Assembly (NCBI RefSeq): GCF_900107205.1
Contig: NZ_FNPC01000003.1
Span: 1 to 64,000, forward strand
Length of the DNA: 64,000 bases
From: Halopenitus persicus
Lineage (GTDB): Archaea; Halobacteriota; Halobacteria; Halobacteriales; Haloferacaceae
Direction of reading: 5' to 3'
Shown: positions 1-9,129 of the stretch, piece by piece
How positions within the stretch are numbered: position 1 is the first letter of the stretch
How the letters are laid out: the number at the start of each line of letters is the position of its first letter
Notes under the pieces: model-generated
Told to the model about the DNA's origin: nothing
The model's database searches: none
What the model saw: the letters and a program-made list of their open reading frames with translations, nothing else
Made by a program: the position numbers and the translations under genes

Positions 1-458
1 TCGACGAGGCCGTAGGACTTGGCCTTCTCGCGGGAGCCGACGTCGTAGGCGGCCAGGGCTGGCTCGCCGGCGTCCGCGAAGAAGTCGACGAACTCGGCGA
101 TGTCGAAGCTGATGAGGTTGTCGCCGGCGACGACGACGAGGTCCTCGTCGATGCCCTCGCGGTCGACCAGCTGGGCGAGCGCGCCGACGACGCCGAACTT
201 CTCGGACTCGTCGGTGGTGTCCTCGACGGAGAGGGTGGGTTTCTCGAACGCCGTTTCCGCGAGATACGTCTCGAACTCCCCCGCAAAGCGCTCGTTGGTG
301 GAGACGAACACCTCGTCGATCCGGTCGTCGGCCTCCAGATCCGCGAAGATCTCGTCGATGACCGTGTGGTCGCCGATCGGGAGGAACATCTTGGGTCGAT
401 CCTTCGTGATCGGCCATAGCCGCGTCGCGTACCCGCCGGCGAGGACAACCGCCTTCAT
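1..458 (-). CDS. Sugar nucleotidyltransferase (C-terminal part off the left edge)
   Basis: This is the N-terminal ~152 residues of an NTP-transferase that joins a sugar-1-phosphate to a nucleotide (glucose-1-phosphate thymidylyl- or UTP-glucose-type). It opens with MKAVVLAGGYATRLWPIT, the glycine-rich nucleotide-binding loop, followed by KDRPKMFLPIGD, which matches the family's KP-K-L-P-I-G-P substrate motif, and then VVAGDNL near the metal site. I chose the ATG at 458 because the family starts at MKA; an in-frame ATG at 482 adds eight residues. In haloarchaea such genes feed surface-glycan or N-glycosylation pathways; the exact sugar cannot be told from this fragment. Confidence 0.9.
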   Translation of the reverse strand, partial: MKAVVLAGGYATRLWPITKDRPKMFLPIGDHTVIDEIFADLEADDRIDEVFVSTNERFAGEFETYLAETAFEKPTLSVEDTTDESEKFGVVGALAQLVDREGIDEDLVVVAGDNLISFDIAEFVDFFADAGEPALAAYDVGSREKAKSYGLV

Positions 459-527
459 ATACTCGCGCAGACGGGCAGGCATCGTATCATTCTTTCCGTC
501 TCGGGACGGTCGGTAGTTCACGGCCGT

Positions 528-1328
528 TCATAGCTGGCCGACGCGGTCCGCGGCATACCCGAGAAGGGTGTCGTGGCCGTCCGCGGACAGCAGAACCGGC
601 CGGAACGGCTCCGCGGCGCGAAGCTCACGGTCGTCAACCGTAGCGTAGGTCGTCCCCGCGGGAACGCGTTCGAAGTTCTCGACGTGAACGCGGTAGGACC
701 GTCCGGGCGGTTTCTCGATCGTTTCGCGGACTCGAAAGTGGCCGGTCGGCGACGGCGTCACGTCCCCCGGGAGGGCGTCCGTCGCGCGGAGAAACGCCAC
801 CAGACAGTCGAACGCGTTGTCGGCCGCGGCGTCCGACCCTTGGTAACCGGCCTCGACGTTGACGAAGCCGGGGAGCGTGACGCTCCGTCCCTCGACGACG
901 CCGGTGAAGTCGGCCGCGTGATCGAGCGGCAGCGCCCGCATCACCCGTGCCTTCCGGGGCGTGGGGTCAGCCAGCGTCCCGAACGGGCGGTCATCGGAGA
1001 CGGTCGCGTGAAAGCCGAGCGTGAAACAGTCCTCGATCTCCCGCAGGAGATCGTGCGCGAGTCGCTCCTCGTGTGCGTCACCGTTCGGATCGCCGGGGAA
1101 GGACCGATTGAGGTCCGACTCCAGGAAGCGGTCGCCGGCCGCGAGCGCTGCCTCGTTGGCGACGATCAGCTTGACCGGCCGTCGTATTCGGTCGCGGAGG
1201 TCCGTCTCGAGGAAGCGATCGATCGCTCGAACGCCGCACGGTTCGTCGCCGTGAACTCCGCCGACCGCGGCGATCGGGGAGCGCTTCGCCCCGTCCCCGT
1301 CGTCCGGTTCAATCGTCTCCACGCGCAT
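528..1328 (-). CDS. Succinylglutamate desuccinylase/aspartoacylase family protein
   Basis: This 266-residue protein looks like a zinc-dependent carboxypeptidase-like hydrolase of the AstE/AspA family, which removes acyl groups from amino acids. The motif GGVHGDEPCG carries the first zinc ligands (His, Glu), DLNRSFPG gives the substrate-binding Asn-Arg pair, and LGFHAT supplies the third zinc His. The open frame continues upstream to 1556, but the start at MRVETIEPDD (1328) gives the normal family length and the upstream residues look non-coding. It is divergent from the MBL-fold gene that follows. The substrate is unknown. Confidence 0.85.
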   Translation of the reverse strand: MRVETIEPDDGDGAKRSPIAAVGGVHGDEPCGVRAIDRFLETDLRDRIRRPVKLIVANEAALAAGDRFLESDLNRSFPGDPNGDAHEERLAHDLLREIEDCFTLGFHATVSDDRPFGTLADPTPRKARVMRALPLDHAADFTGVVEGRSVTLPGFVNVEAGYQGSDAAADNAFDCLVAFLRATDALPGDVTPSPTGHFRVRETIEKPPGRSYRVHVENFERVPAGTTYATVDDRELRAAEPFRPVLLSADGHDTLLGYAADRVGQL

Positions 1329-1413
1329 ATCCCACCGGGGGACCCGCCGCCGCAAAAACGGTTCGGTCCGACGGGACGCCGGACTTATCCCGCGTGGCTC
1401 GCACGGTCCTCGT

Positions 1414-2169
1414 ATGTCCCCCAGCGTGACCCCGATGTGTTGCGGGTCGCTGACGATGGACGCGGACGTGCTCGTCGCCGGCCGGTCGGGACGGATCGAG
1501 GCCCCTTCGACGACGTTTCTGATCGAGACCGCGGATCGCACGATCCTCGTGGACACGAGCTTCGGCCCGCCGGATCTGATGACGGAGCGCCATCCGGGGT
1601 TCGAGTGTCGTCGATCCGCCGACCGAACGCTGCGTGCGGCGCTCGAAGCCGAAGGGGCCGCGCCGTCGGACGTCGACGCGATCGTGTTCTCCCATCTCGA
1701 TTGGGACCACTGTTACAACCTCGAGCTGTTCAACGAGGACGTCCCGATTTACGTCCAGCGGCGTGAGCTCCAGTACGCCATCGCCCCCTACCCGATGCAT
1801 GCGGTTCGGTACGAGGCGAAGTCGCTCGGCCGGGAGCCGCCCTGGCTGTCTCGGGACCTGACCCCGATCGAGGGCGAGACGGAGCTGGCGCCGGGAGTCA
1901 CCGCCTTCCCAACGCCGGGCCACACCGTCGGACACCAGTCCCTGGCGGTCGAGACCGACGCGGGAACGACCGTGATCGCCGCCGACGCGCTGCCGACCTT
2001 CGAGAACGTTCTTGAGGACGGGCCGGCGCCGTTCCGGCGGGGAGCGACGATGAACGACTTCGAGTGGTGGGAGAGTGCCCACGACGTCTCCGACCGGGCC
2101 GATCGGATCCTTCCGGGCCACGAGTGGGAGATCCTCGAAGCGAACCCGGTCGGATCGGATCGAACGTAG
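1414..2169 (+). CDS. MBL-fold metallo-hydrolase
   Basis: This 251-residue protein is a metallo-beta-lactamase-fold hydrolase of the N-acyl-homoserine-lactonase-like branch. The metal motif reads SHLDWDHCYN (the family's HxHxDH, with Ser at the first His position, as is common in this branch); the later metal ligands are in GHTVGHQSL and ADALPT, and a C-terminal GHEWE supplies the last His. The N-terminus holds MCCGSLTMDADVL. The fold catalyses hydrolysis of lactones, thioesters or phosphoesters, and the sequence does not say which. It is transcribed away from the AstE-like gene and precedes the glutamine-synthetase-like gene. Confidence 0.85.
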   Translation: MSPSVTPMCCGSLTMDADVLVAGRSGRIEAPSTTFLIETADRTILVDTSFGPPDLMTERHPGFECRRSADRTLRAALEAEGAAPSDVDAIVFSHLDWDHCYNLELFNEDVPIYVQRRELQYAIAPYPMHAVRYEAKSLGREPPWLSRDLTPIEGETELAPGVTAFPTPGHTVGHQSLAVETDAGTTVIAADALPTFENVLEDGPAPFRRGATMNDFEWWESAHDVSDRADRILPGHEWEILEANPVGSDRT

Positions 2170-2238
2170 CGACCGAGGTAGCGATACGTTTTGCCGGAAC
2201 AGTCGTCACTTAGTCACGCACGACGGGTAGGGTACGGT

Positions 2239-3591
2239 ATGACCGACGCCGAGGACGTCCTTCGCCAAGCCGCCGAGTCGAACGTCGATCTGGTTCGGAT
2301 CGTGTTCGTGAACAACAGCGGGGTGCCCCGCGGGCGGGTGGTCGACACGGACTCGCTCGAGCGCGTGCTCGAGCAGGGAACAAACGTCACGCACGCGATG
2401 CAGTCGTTCAACGCCCTCGACCGGCTCGCCCCCGAAGGGAGCTACGGACCCGCCGGTGAAGTTCGGATCGTGCCGGACCCCGAGACGTTCACCGTGCTTC
2501 CGTACGACGACCGCGCCGGCCTGCTGCTCGCCGACCTGCACGATCTGGACGGCGAGCCGTGGGCGGCCGGCCCGCGCGCACAGCTGGGGCGGTATCTCGA
2601 GGAGCTCGCGGCGGACGGATACACCGCGACGCTCTCCTTCGAGAGCGAGTTCTACTACACGCGGCAGGACGAGGACGGGGAGACGGTTCCCATCGACGGC
2701 AGCACGTGCTTTTCGACCGACGGGATGCGCAGCGCACACGACGTGATCCTCGACACCGTGGACGCGCTCGCCAAACAGGGCCTTGACCTCGCCGCCTACT
2801 ACCCCGAGTACGGCCCCGGACAGCAGGAGCTGGTCGTCGAGCACGAGTCGGGGATCACGGCCGCCGACGCACAGGTCCTGTTCACCGAAACCGTCACCGC
2901 CGTGGCGAACGACCACGGCATCGACACGACGTTCCGGCCGAAGCCGTTCCCGGAGCTTCCCGGGACCGGCTGCCACGTCCACCTCTCGCTGTGGCGTGAC
3001 GGGGAAAACGTCCTCCACGACCCGGACGACGGGGGACGGTATCCCCTCAGCGAGGCCGGGCGACACTTCGTCGGCGGGCTCCTTGAGCACGCGCCGGCGC
3101 TCGTTGCGATCACCGCACCGACGGTCGAGTCCTATGACCGACTCGCGCCCGGGATGTGGGCGTCGGCGTACACCTGTTGGGGCCACGACAACCGGGAGGC
3201 CGCGGTTCGGGTGCCGTCCGTGAGCACCGCGGACCCGGCGGCCACGACGCGCGTCGAGTTCAAGCCGGCCGACAACACGACCAACCCGTACCTCGCACAG
3301 CTGGCGCTGCTCGCGGCGGGGATCGACGGGATCGAGCGCGAGCTCGATCCGGGCGAGCCGCTCAACCGGGATCCGGGATCGCTCGATGAGGCGGCGCTGG
3401 CCGACCGCGGGATCGAACGACTGCCGGCGACGCTCGCGGAGGCGATCGACGCGCTCGAGGCCGACGCGGTTCTCCGGTCGGCGCTCGGAGACCCGCTTCA
3501 CCGGTCGTTCATCGAGGTCAAACGCAGCGAGTGGGACCAGTCCACCACGGACGGGGAGTGGGAGTCCGACTACCTCGATCGCGCGTTCTGA
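2239..3591 (+). CDS. Glutamine synthetase family protein (gamma-glutamyl ligase type)
   Basis: The 450-residue product is an ATP-dependent carboxylate-amine ligase of the glutamine synthetase fold. Metal and substrate motifs are in order: ESEFYYT around residues 135-141, GQQELVVEHE around 194-203, GCHVHLSL with His246 and His248, and RVEFKPADNTTNPYL from Arg338. The N-terminal beta-grasp part is short and the class resembles PuuA-type gamma-glutamyl-polyamine or -amine synthetases rather than the housekeeping GlnA. I prefer the ATG at 2239 (MTDAEDVL) over 2191 because the family begins there and the extra 16 residues are basic. The amine acceptor is unknown; the MBL-fold and AstE-like neighbours could suggest amide or acyl-amino-acid metabolism, but that is inference. 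Confidence 0.88.
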   Translation: MTDAEDVLRQAAESNVDLVRIVFVNNSGVPRGRVVDTDSLERVLEQGTNVTHAMQSFNALDRLAPEGSYGPAGEVRIVPDPETFTVLPYDDRAGLLLADLHDLDGEPWAAGPRAQLGRYLEELAADGYTATLSFESEFYYTRQDEDGETVPIDGSTCFSTDGMRSAHDVILDTVDALAKQGLDLAAYYPEYGPGQQELVVEHESGITAADAQVLFTETVTAVANDHGIDTTFRPKPFPELPGTGCHVHLSLWRDGENVLHDPDDGGRYPLSEAGRHFVGGLLEHAPALVAITAPTVESYDRLAPGMWASAYTCWGHDNREAAVRVPSVSTADPAATTRVEFKPADNTTNPYLAQLALLAAGIDGIERELDPGEPLNRDPGSLDEAALADRGIERLPATLAEAIDALEADAVLRSALGDPLHRSFIEVKRSEWDQSTTDGEWESDYLDRAF

Positions 3592-3712
3592 CGGGGGACG
3601 GACCGGACACCATCGCTCGGCCCCAGCCCGTCGCGATGCAGCCGGTCGTGACGCGGCCCCGTCTCCCCGCATCGATCCGGACGCTTATCTCGTTCGTCCC
3701 GTACGGTGATGT

Positions 3713-4015
3713 ATGCCCCCCGCCGACGCCGACCGCACGACGAGACAGCGGATCGCGGACCGACTCCGCGACGGTGAGGCCACCGCAAGCGAACTGGCAG
3801 CGGAACTCGCGGTGCCGGTGCCGGTCGTCTACGACCACCTCGAGCACGTCGCGGAGTCGGTCGGGACGGACGAACGATTCCTCGTCGCGCCGCCGACCTG
3901 TCCCGACTGCGGGTTCGACCGGTTCGACGACCGTCTGGGACGTCCCTCACGGTGCCCGGAGTGTCGGTCCGAGCGGATCGAGGAGCCGGTCTACCGGATC
4001 GAGGAGCCCGACTAG
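3713..4015 (+). CDS. Small HTH plus zinc-ribbon transcription regulator
   Basis: This 100-residue protein begins with a winged-helix segment (residues ~8-50; TRQRIADRLRDGEATASELAAEL, then VVYDHLEHV) and ends in a zinc ribbon with two CxxC pairs (PPTCPDCGF and SRCPECRSE). This layout is common in archaea for small MarR/ArsR-like or transcription-associated DNA-binding proteins. A TATA-like CGCTTATC lies about 30 bases before the ATG, so the transcript is probably leaderless. The target genes are unknown; it stands alone between the ligase gene and a sensor kinase. Confidence 0.75.
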   Translation: MPPADADRTTRQRIADRLRDGEATASELAAELAVPVPVVYDHLEHVAESVGTDERFLVAPPTCPDCGFDRFDDRLGRPSRCPECRSERIEEPVYRIEEPD

Positions 4016-4123
4016 CCGGTCGACCCGGGTGTGGTTCGTCCGATGACGCCCCTGATGGGTCCCCGCCTGGCGGCCGATCCGATGGCGGATCACCTCGGCG
4101 AGGCCGCGATCGGATAAACACCT

Positions 4124-5890
4124 ATGGTGGTCTGTCCACTATCTCGGGGCGTGCTCGCTCAGTCGATCCCGTCGGTGTCGGCGCCGTTCGCGATCTACGT
4201 GCTGGCGTTCGCCGCCGCCGCGGTGGCCTGCTTCGCGAGCGTCCCTCGCGCACGCACGTTCGACGATCCGGACGTTCGCGTCGGGCTGGTCTCGCTGCTC
4301 GTGCTCAGCGGGCTCTGGGCGACGGCCCACGTCGGGTTCCTGCTGGCGGGGCAAGGCTCGCTGGCGGTCCCGCTGTACGTCGCCGGGCTCGTGGCCGGGT
4401 TCTCGACGATCGGCGCGTGGCTCTACTTCTGTTCGGCCTACACCGGGCGAACGCTGCATCGACAGCCCGTCTACCGGCGCGCCGCCGTCGGGGTCTTCCT
4501 CGCGGTGCTCGCGGTCAAGTTCACCAACCCGATACACGGGATCTACTTCACCGTCGAGCCCAGCACCACGCCGTTTCCCCACCTCGGGATTCACCATCTG
4601 GTCGGTCACTGGATCGCGATGGGACTGGCGTACGCGCTCGCGACCGTCGGGATCTTCATGCTCGTCGAGCAGTTCACGCAGGTCGGTGCCGACACCACGC
4701 CGCTTGCGGTGCTCGTCGGGATCACCGGACTTCCGCTCGTGCTCGACGTCATCGGGACGCTGCATCCCGGCTTGATCGATATGACCTACGAGCCCCTCGG
4801 CGTCGCCGTCTTCGCCGTCGGCGTGTTGTTCGTCTTCTACGACCGGTTCCAGGCGACGCGCATCGCCCACGAGACCGACGAACCGGTGATCGTGCTCGAC
4901 GACGACGACCGGGTCCGGGACTACAACGTCAGCGCACGGCGGTGCTTTCCGGAGATCGCCGACCGCGTCGTCATCGGCGAGCCGCTCGCGGAGGCGCTGC
5001 CCGAACTCGCCGCGGCGGTCGAGTCGGGAACCGACGTCTGTCCGGTCGACCGGGACGGCGAGACTCGGTATTATCGCGTCTCCGTGGGTCCGTTCACGGC
5101 CGGGTCGCGTCACCTCGGCCGGCTCCTCACGATCGCGGACGTCACCGACCGCGAGCGCTACCGAACGGAGCTGGAGCGTCAGAACGAGCGGCTCGACCGC
5201 TTCGCGAGCGTGGTGAGCCACGACCTGCGGAACCCCCTCAACGTCGCGCAGGGTCGAGTCGAACTCGCCCTGGAAACCGGCGACGACGAACACCTCGCGG
5301 CGGCCGCGAACGCGCTCGACCGGATGGAGGAGCTGATCGCCGACGTCCTCACGCTGGCCAGACAGGGACAACCGATCGGCGAGACTGAGCGCGTCCGGCT
5401 CGAGGCCGTCGCCGAGGCGGCCTGGAGCGTGATCGAGGCGGACGCGGCCACGCTCGCCGTCGCGGACGATCCCGCGTTCCGGGCCGACGCCGACCGGCTC
5501 AAACAGCTGCTGGAGAACCTGTTCAGGAACGCGATCGAGCACGGCGGTTCGGACGTCCGCGTGACGGTCGGCGCGCTCCCGGACGGGACCGGGTTCTACG
5601 TCGCGGACGACGGACCGGGGATCCCCGAGGAGAGCCGCGAGGAGGTCTTCGAGTACGGCTACACGACCAACCGGGACGGGACGGGGTTCGGCCTCGCGAT
5701 CGTCTCGGAGATCGCGGAGGCGCACGGCTGGGACGTCACCGCCACCGAGGGGGCGACCGGCGGCGCCCGGTTCGAGTTCGCCGGCGTCGATCCCGCCGGG
5801 GACGATGCCGAGTCCGGTTTCACCGTGGACGACGCCGAATCCGGCTTCGCCGGGGACGACGATGACGGGTCGACGGTCCGGCCGCGTTAG
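4124..5890 (+). CDS. Membrane sensor histidine kinase with 7TM input and PAS domain
   Basis: This 588-residue kinase has seven or so hydrophobic helices in residues ~10-230 (the 7TM input region of archaeal kinases), a PAS-like segment (~245-340), a HisKA helix with the phosphorylated His366 in SHDLRNPL, and an HATPase domain with N465/N469 ([10 protein letters not shown]), D495-DGPGIP and GTGFGLAI. It probably senses a membrane or small-molecule cue and passes phosphate to a response regulator not encoded nearby. The TATA-like GGATAAAC at ~4105-4112 is too close to the ATG at 4124 for that start to be leaderless, so the GTG at 4151 may be the true start. The stop overlaps the stop of the convergent hpt-like gene. 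Confidence 0.9.
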   Translation: MVVCPLSRGVLAQSIPSVSAPFAIYVLAFAAAAVACFASVPRARTFDDPDVRVGLVSLLVLSGLWATAHVGFLLAGQGSLAVPLYVAGLVAGFSTIGAWLYFCSAYTGRTLHRQPVYRRAAVGVFLAVLAVKFTNPIHGIYFTVEPSTTPFPHLGIHHLVGHWIAMGLAYALATVGIFMLVEQFTQVGADTTPLAVLVGITGLPLVLDVIGTLHPGLIDMTYEPLGVAVFAVGVLFVFYDRFQATRIAHETDEPVIVLDDDDRVRDYNVSARRCFPEIADRVVIGEPLAEALPELAAAVESGTDVCPVDRDGETRYYRVSVGPFTAGSRHLGRLLTIADVTDRERYRTELERQNERLDRFASVVSHDLRNPLNVAQGRVELALETGDDEHLAAAANALDRMEELIADVLTLARQGQPIGETERVRLEAVAEAAWSVIEADAATLAVADDPAFRADADRLKQLLENLFRNAIEHGGSDVRVTVGALPDGTGFYVADDGPGIPEESREEVFEYGYTTNRDGTGFGLAIVSEIAEAHGWDVTATEGATGGARFEFAGVDPAGDDAESGFTVDDAESGFAGDDDDGSTVRPR

Positions 5891-6456
5891 CCGTCGCCGT
5901 GGGCGTCGACGATGACGACCTCGCCGTCCTCGACGGTGACGTTGATGAGGGTCCGGACGGTGTAATCGGTGTCGTCGAGCTCGTTCTCGCCGGCCTTCTT
6001 GATGACGGCGACGACGTCGACGACGTCCGCGCCGATGTCGTTCGTCAGCGCGTCGAGGATCGCCTTCATCGTGCCGCCCGTCGAGAGGACGTCGTCGAGC
6101 ACGAGCACGCGGTCGCCGGGCTCGACGTCGTTGATGTACATCTCCGACTCCGAGTAGCCGGTCTCCTGAAACAGCGGGACCTCGCCCTCGAGGCCGTACT
6201 GGCGCTTCCGGATGACCACGAGCGGAATGTCGGTCATCAGCGACAGCGCCGTCGAGATGTGGATCCCCATCGCGGCCGGGGTGACGATCTTGTCGACGTT
6301 CTCGAGCTCGGCCTTCCGGATGATCCGGATGACGATCTCCCGGAGGAGCTCCGGCTCGAGCATCGGAACCCCGTCGCTTATCGGATGGACGAAGTACTCG
6401 TACTCGCCTTTCTCGATGATCGGGGCGTCGAGCAGGGACTGCTCCAGCTGGTCCAT
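5887..6456 (-). CDS. hpt: Hypoxanthine/guanine phosphoribosyltransferase-like protein
   Basis: This 189-residue protein is a type I phosphoribosyltransferase of the haloarchaeal HGPRTase-like group, which transfers phosphoribose from PRPP to a purine base for salvage. The PRPP loop is [14 protein letters not shown], preceded by a core region [13 protein letters not shown] typical of this archaeal Hpt/PurR-like branch. A frame extending to 6537 exists, but the ATG at 6456 (MDQLEQSLL) fits the family length and is preceded by a TATA-like box at 6478-6487 at leaderless spacing. Purine versus another base cannot be settled by eye. Confidence 0.88.
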   Translation of the reverse strand: MDQLEQSLLDAPIIEKGEYEYFVHPISDGVPMLEPELLREIVIRIIRKAELENVDKIVTPAAMGIHISTALSLMTDIPLVVIRKRQYGLEGEVPLFQETGYSESEMYINDVEPGDRVLVLDDVLSTGGTMKAILDALTNDIGADVVDVVAVIKKAGENELDDTDYTVRTLINVTVEDGEVVIVDAHGDG

Positions 6457-6477
6457 GTCGCCGGTACAGACCCGGTC

Positions 6478-6487
6478 GGATAAAGCC
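6478..6487 (-). promoter_or_regulatory. TATA-like box for the hpt gene
   Basis: On the minus strand the bases read GGCTTTATCC and lie 22-31 bases before the ATG at 6456. This is the spacing expected for an archaeal promoter with a leaderless transcript and it supports the shorter start. Confidence 0.5.
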
Positions 6488-6570
6488 TGGCGGTTATCGC
6501 CGTGCGTGCGCCGGTCTCCCACTCGATCACGACCCACCCGCGAGCCCTCTCCCGGGGACTCGCCCGGTAG

Positions 6571-7206
6571 TCAGTCGTCCGGCGGGAGCCGGTCCAGGAC
6601 GCGCTCGCCGACGCCGGTGAGGTACGCCTGGCCCCAGACCCCGACGATCAGCGCGCCGATCGAGTTGAACACCAGATCCTTGACGGTGTCGTCGAGCCCG
6701 TGTTGGGCCAGCGGCATCGAGATGCCGGTCCTGGCAGCGAAGACGTCGAGGCCGAACTCGAACAGCTCCCAGACCACGCCGAACGCGAGCACGAACGCCA
6801 CGAGAAAGACGACGAAGAAGCGTCGCGGAAGGCGGATCTCGTCGTGGTGGGCGTCGACGGCGCGGACGGCGACGTACCCGATCGCGGCGACCACGGACGC
6901 CGAGGTGGCGTGCGTGATGTGGTCCCACCAGCCCACGGAGGCGTAGAGGCCGGCCGACCCGAGCGTGTGCAGGAACACGGCGGTCGTGAGCCAGAACGCC
7001 AGAAACGGGTCGATCGGAACGCGGTAGTTCCGCTCGATGACCGCGGGCGCGAAGGTGATCGCCAGCGCCGCGGCGCCGTTCGTGACCGTCTTCGGCTCGC
7101 CGACCCAGACCCCGTAGCCGATCAGCACGACGAGGACCGCCTGCATCGTCCGCGCGAGTCCGCGTTTGGTTGCGGTCGGGAGCGTCGCCCGAAGTCGTCG
7201 GATCAT
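6571..7206 (-). CDS. YjdF/DUF2238-like multi-pass membrane protein
   Basis: The 211-residue protein has about five to six hydrophobic helices. The segment GWWDHITHATSAS and the later WELFEFGLD and DTVKDLVFNSIGAL match the conserved pattern of the YjdF (DUF2238) membrane family: an Asp-His pair in one helix, a Trp-Glu pair in another and a D-T-x-x-D-L motif. Members of that family have no firmly known role. It lies 43 bases after the next minus-strand membrane gene, so the two may be co-transcribed. Confidence 0.75.
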   Translation of the reverse strand: MIRRLRATLPTATKRGLARTMQAVLVVLIGYGVWVGEPKTVTNGAAALAITFAPAVIERNYRVPIDPFLAFWLTTAVFLHTLGSAGLYASVGWWDHITHATSASVVAAIGYVAVRAVDAHHDEIRLPRRFFVVFLVAFVLAFGVVWELFEFGLDVFAARTGISMPLAQHGLDDTVKDLVFNSIGALIVGVWGQAYLTGVGERVLDRLPPDD

Positions 7207-7249
7207 CGGGATCGACCTCCGTTCGCCATCCGGCCCGGACCGGCCTTCG

Positions 7250-7903
7250 TCATTCGGACCGCCTCCCGTCCTCGGCCGCGGATCCAGTCGTTCCGGCGTC
7301 GCCGAGCTCCCGCTCGAGCCGCCGTGTGAGTGCGCGGTCGCGCCGGCGGAAGTACAGATCGAACAGCAGCCCGGCGACGATTCCCGCGATCGTCACCCAT
7401 TGAAACTCGACCATCAGCGCCTCGTTGTCGGCGAGGTAGGTCGTTCCAAGCGTCCGGTCCAATCCCCAGCGGGCGATCGTCCACAGCGCCGCGGTCGCCA
7501 GCGTCGCCACGACGACCAGCAGGACCGCGAACCAGTGGGTCACCCGCATCGGCGTGAACATGTCCAGCTCGGCGACGACGAGCAGCGCGAGCGCCGCGAG
7601 CGAGAGGTAGGTCGCGAAGACGCCGATCTCGACGCCCGGGGCGAGCGCTCGTGCCGCGAGCGGCAGCGCGGCGAGCACGAGCAGCTCCCACGGGAGCATC
7701 ACGCGCCAGTCGCGGCGCGCGACCGCCGGCAGCGCCATCACGCCCGCCGTGGTCGCCGAGACGATGAGCCACTGGGCGTCGAGCGGCAGCAGGCTCTCGA
7801 GGAACACGAGCCCGACCAGCCCGACGAGCACCCAGCCGATCAGCGCGTTCCGTCGCGTGTCGCGGAACAACGACGCCATGAGGTCGGCGTCAGCGTCAGT
7901 CAT
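7250..7903 (-). CDS. Uncharacterised multi-pass membrane protein
   Basis: This 217-residue protein has about six hydrophobic helices between residues ~20 and 180 and a charged, partly basic tail (FRRRDRALTRRLERELGD). I do not recognise a family motif. The start ATG at 7903 follows a normal N-terminal charged segment (MTDADADLMASLFRDTRR). It is the first gene of a likely two-gene membrane operon with the YjdF-like protein downstream. It may be specific to haloarchaea. Confidence 0.7.
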   Translation of the reverse strand: MTDADADLMASLFRDTRRNALIGWVLVGLVGLVFLESLLPLDAQWLIVSATTAGVMALPAVARRDWRVMLPWELLVLAALPLAARALAPGVEIGVFATYLSLAALALLVVAELDMFTPMRVTHWFAVLLVVVATLATAALWTIARWGLDRTLGTTYLADNEALMVEFQWVTIAGIVAGLLFDLYFRRRDRALTRRLERELGDAGTTGSAAEDGRRSE

Positions 7904-7947
7904 CGTCGGTCGATCCCGTCGGGCGTCGTCCGGAGTGGTGCTGCTGA

Positions 7948-7999
7948 ATCATCGGTCGTGGATCACCGGGACTGGATCATCGGTCGTGGATCACCGGGA
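7948..7999. repeat. 28-bp tandem repeat, 2 copies
   Basis: A 24-base stretch beginning ATCATCGGTCGTGGATCACC occurs at 7948-7971 and again at 7976-7999 without mismatch, giving a 28-bp period. It lies in the spacer between the membrane gene start (7903) and the Nudix stop (8023). Confidence 0.9.
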
Positions 8000-8022
8000 A
8001 CGGGGCCGCCGTTCGGGAGCGC

Positions 8023-8469
8023 CTAGCCGTACTGGCCGTCTTCCTCGGCCTGGATCTCGTCGAGATACTCGTGGGCCTCCTCGAAGATCTCGCGGGGGCC
8101 GTCCTGGGTGATCGTGTTGATCGCCTGGTCGTAATCGCGCCACTGGAGGTCGCGGTGTTCCTTCGAGAGCTCGGCGCTCGCCTCGAAGGAGCGCGCGATG
8201 AACAGGTGGACCGTCTTGTGGATGGTCTCGCCGTTCGCCTCGAACACGTAATCGTACTCCTCGCGGAAGCCGTCGATGAGGCGGAAATCCGAGATTCCCG
8301 CCTCCTCCTCGACCTCCCTGATCGCCGTTTGCTGGAGCTCCTCGTTCCCCTCGACCCCGCCTTTGGGGAACTCCCAGTCCCCCGGACGGCTCTTCAGGAG
8401 CAGGTACTCCCGGTGGCCGCGGGTGTCGCGGAAGAGGATGGCTCCAGCGCTCGTCGCTTCGACCGTCAT
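8023..8469 (-). CDS. Nudix hydrolase, diadenosine-tetraphosphatase-like
   Basis: The 148-residue protein is a Nudix pyrophosphohydrolase. The Nudix box starts at GGVEGNEELQQTAIREVEEE and is followed by AGI, giving the REVEEEAG core that binds the metal. The preceding LLLKSRPGDWEFPKG and the compact length fit the Ap4A hydrolase (bis(5'-nucleosyl)-tetraphosphatase) group, which clears alarmone-like dinucleotides. Substrate assignment is by family resemblance only. The start ATG at 8469 gives the usual MTVEATSAGAILFR strand-one sequence. Confidence 0.9.
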   Translation of the reverse strand: MTVEATSAGAILFRDTRGHREYLLLKSRPGDWEFPKGGVEGNEELQQTAIREVEEEAGISDFRLIDGFREEYDYVFEANGETIHKTVHLFIARSFEASAELSKEHRDLQWRDYDQAINTITQDGPREIFEEAHEYLDEIQAEEDGQYG

Positions 8470-8650
8470 TGCGGGCTTCTACTTGGTCGCCGCTAAAGAG
8501 GGTGTCGGACGCGACACCCCGCCACGTCGGCCGGTCCGTGACCGTCGCCGGACCACGGCGCCCGATTCTCGACGCGTGCCCCCTCACGCCACGCGACCGG
8601 ATGTAGGTGCGTTTTTACCCGTCGGCGCCCCACGATCGATATCCCCAGCG

Positions 8651-8983
8651 ATGACCTTCGTCACCAAACTCTCCTTCGAATCCGGCGACCGGCGCGTCCT
8701 CGAGGAGACCGTCGAGGACCTCCACCGGACGCTCGAGCGAAAGGGCGTGGAGTGTAAGGGCCCTCACTCCTTCTCGCCCGAGCGAACGCGCGTGCAGCTT
8801 TATAAACAACTCCGACCCGGCGACCAGTTCTCGCCGTGGGAATACACCGTCTACGCGCGCAAACTCGAGATCCACGGGTCCGACGACATCGCCCGCGAGA
8901 TGGTCGACCGCGACTTCCCCGACTCCGTCCACGTCGAGGTCGAGGTCGACCGGAAGAAGCCGCTCGGTCACGGTCGCGACTGA
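8651..8983 (+). CDS. uS10-like small protein
   Basis: This 110-residue acidic protein (MTFVTKLSFESGDRRVLEE) resembles the ferredoxin-like fold of ribosomal protein uS10: alternating strands and helices with a conserved KGVECKGPHSFSPE turn and a basic RVQLYKQLRPG stretch like the S10 loop. Haloarchaea carry such an S10-related protein in addition to the true S10. Whether it binds ribosomes or another partner is not known. A T-rich TATA-like GCGTTTTTACC lies about 35-40 bases upstream. It precedes dnaK by 146 bases. Confidence 0.75.
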   Translation: MTFVTKLSFESGDRRVLEETVEDLHRTLERKGVECKGPHSFSPERTRVQLYKQLRPGDQFSPWEYTVYARKLEIHGSDDIAREMVDRDFPDSVHVEVEVDRKKPLGHGRD

Positions 8984-9000
8984 CGGTTGAAAAGAGGATC

Positions 9001-9011
9001 AGTATAAATAC
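9001..9011. promoter_or_regulatory. Strong TATA-like box far upstream of dnaK
   Basis: The sequence AGTATAAATAC is a near-ideal archaeal TATA element with a purine-rich GAAAAG stretch just upstream (BRE-like). No start codon lies at leaderless distance; the next gene is dnaK at 9130, so transcription from here would give a leader of about 100 bases. The box is nearly symmetric and could also fire on the other strand. Confidence 0.45.
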
Positions 9012-9129
9012 TCCGACCGTGAGCACTCAGCGATAGCCCAAATCGACCGACTGCGGCGTGGTACTCTGAACCGGCGATCGGTCCCGTCTAGTAACCTTTA
9101 ACCGACGCAAACCGGTATTTCCTCCCAAG

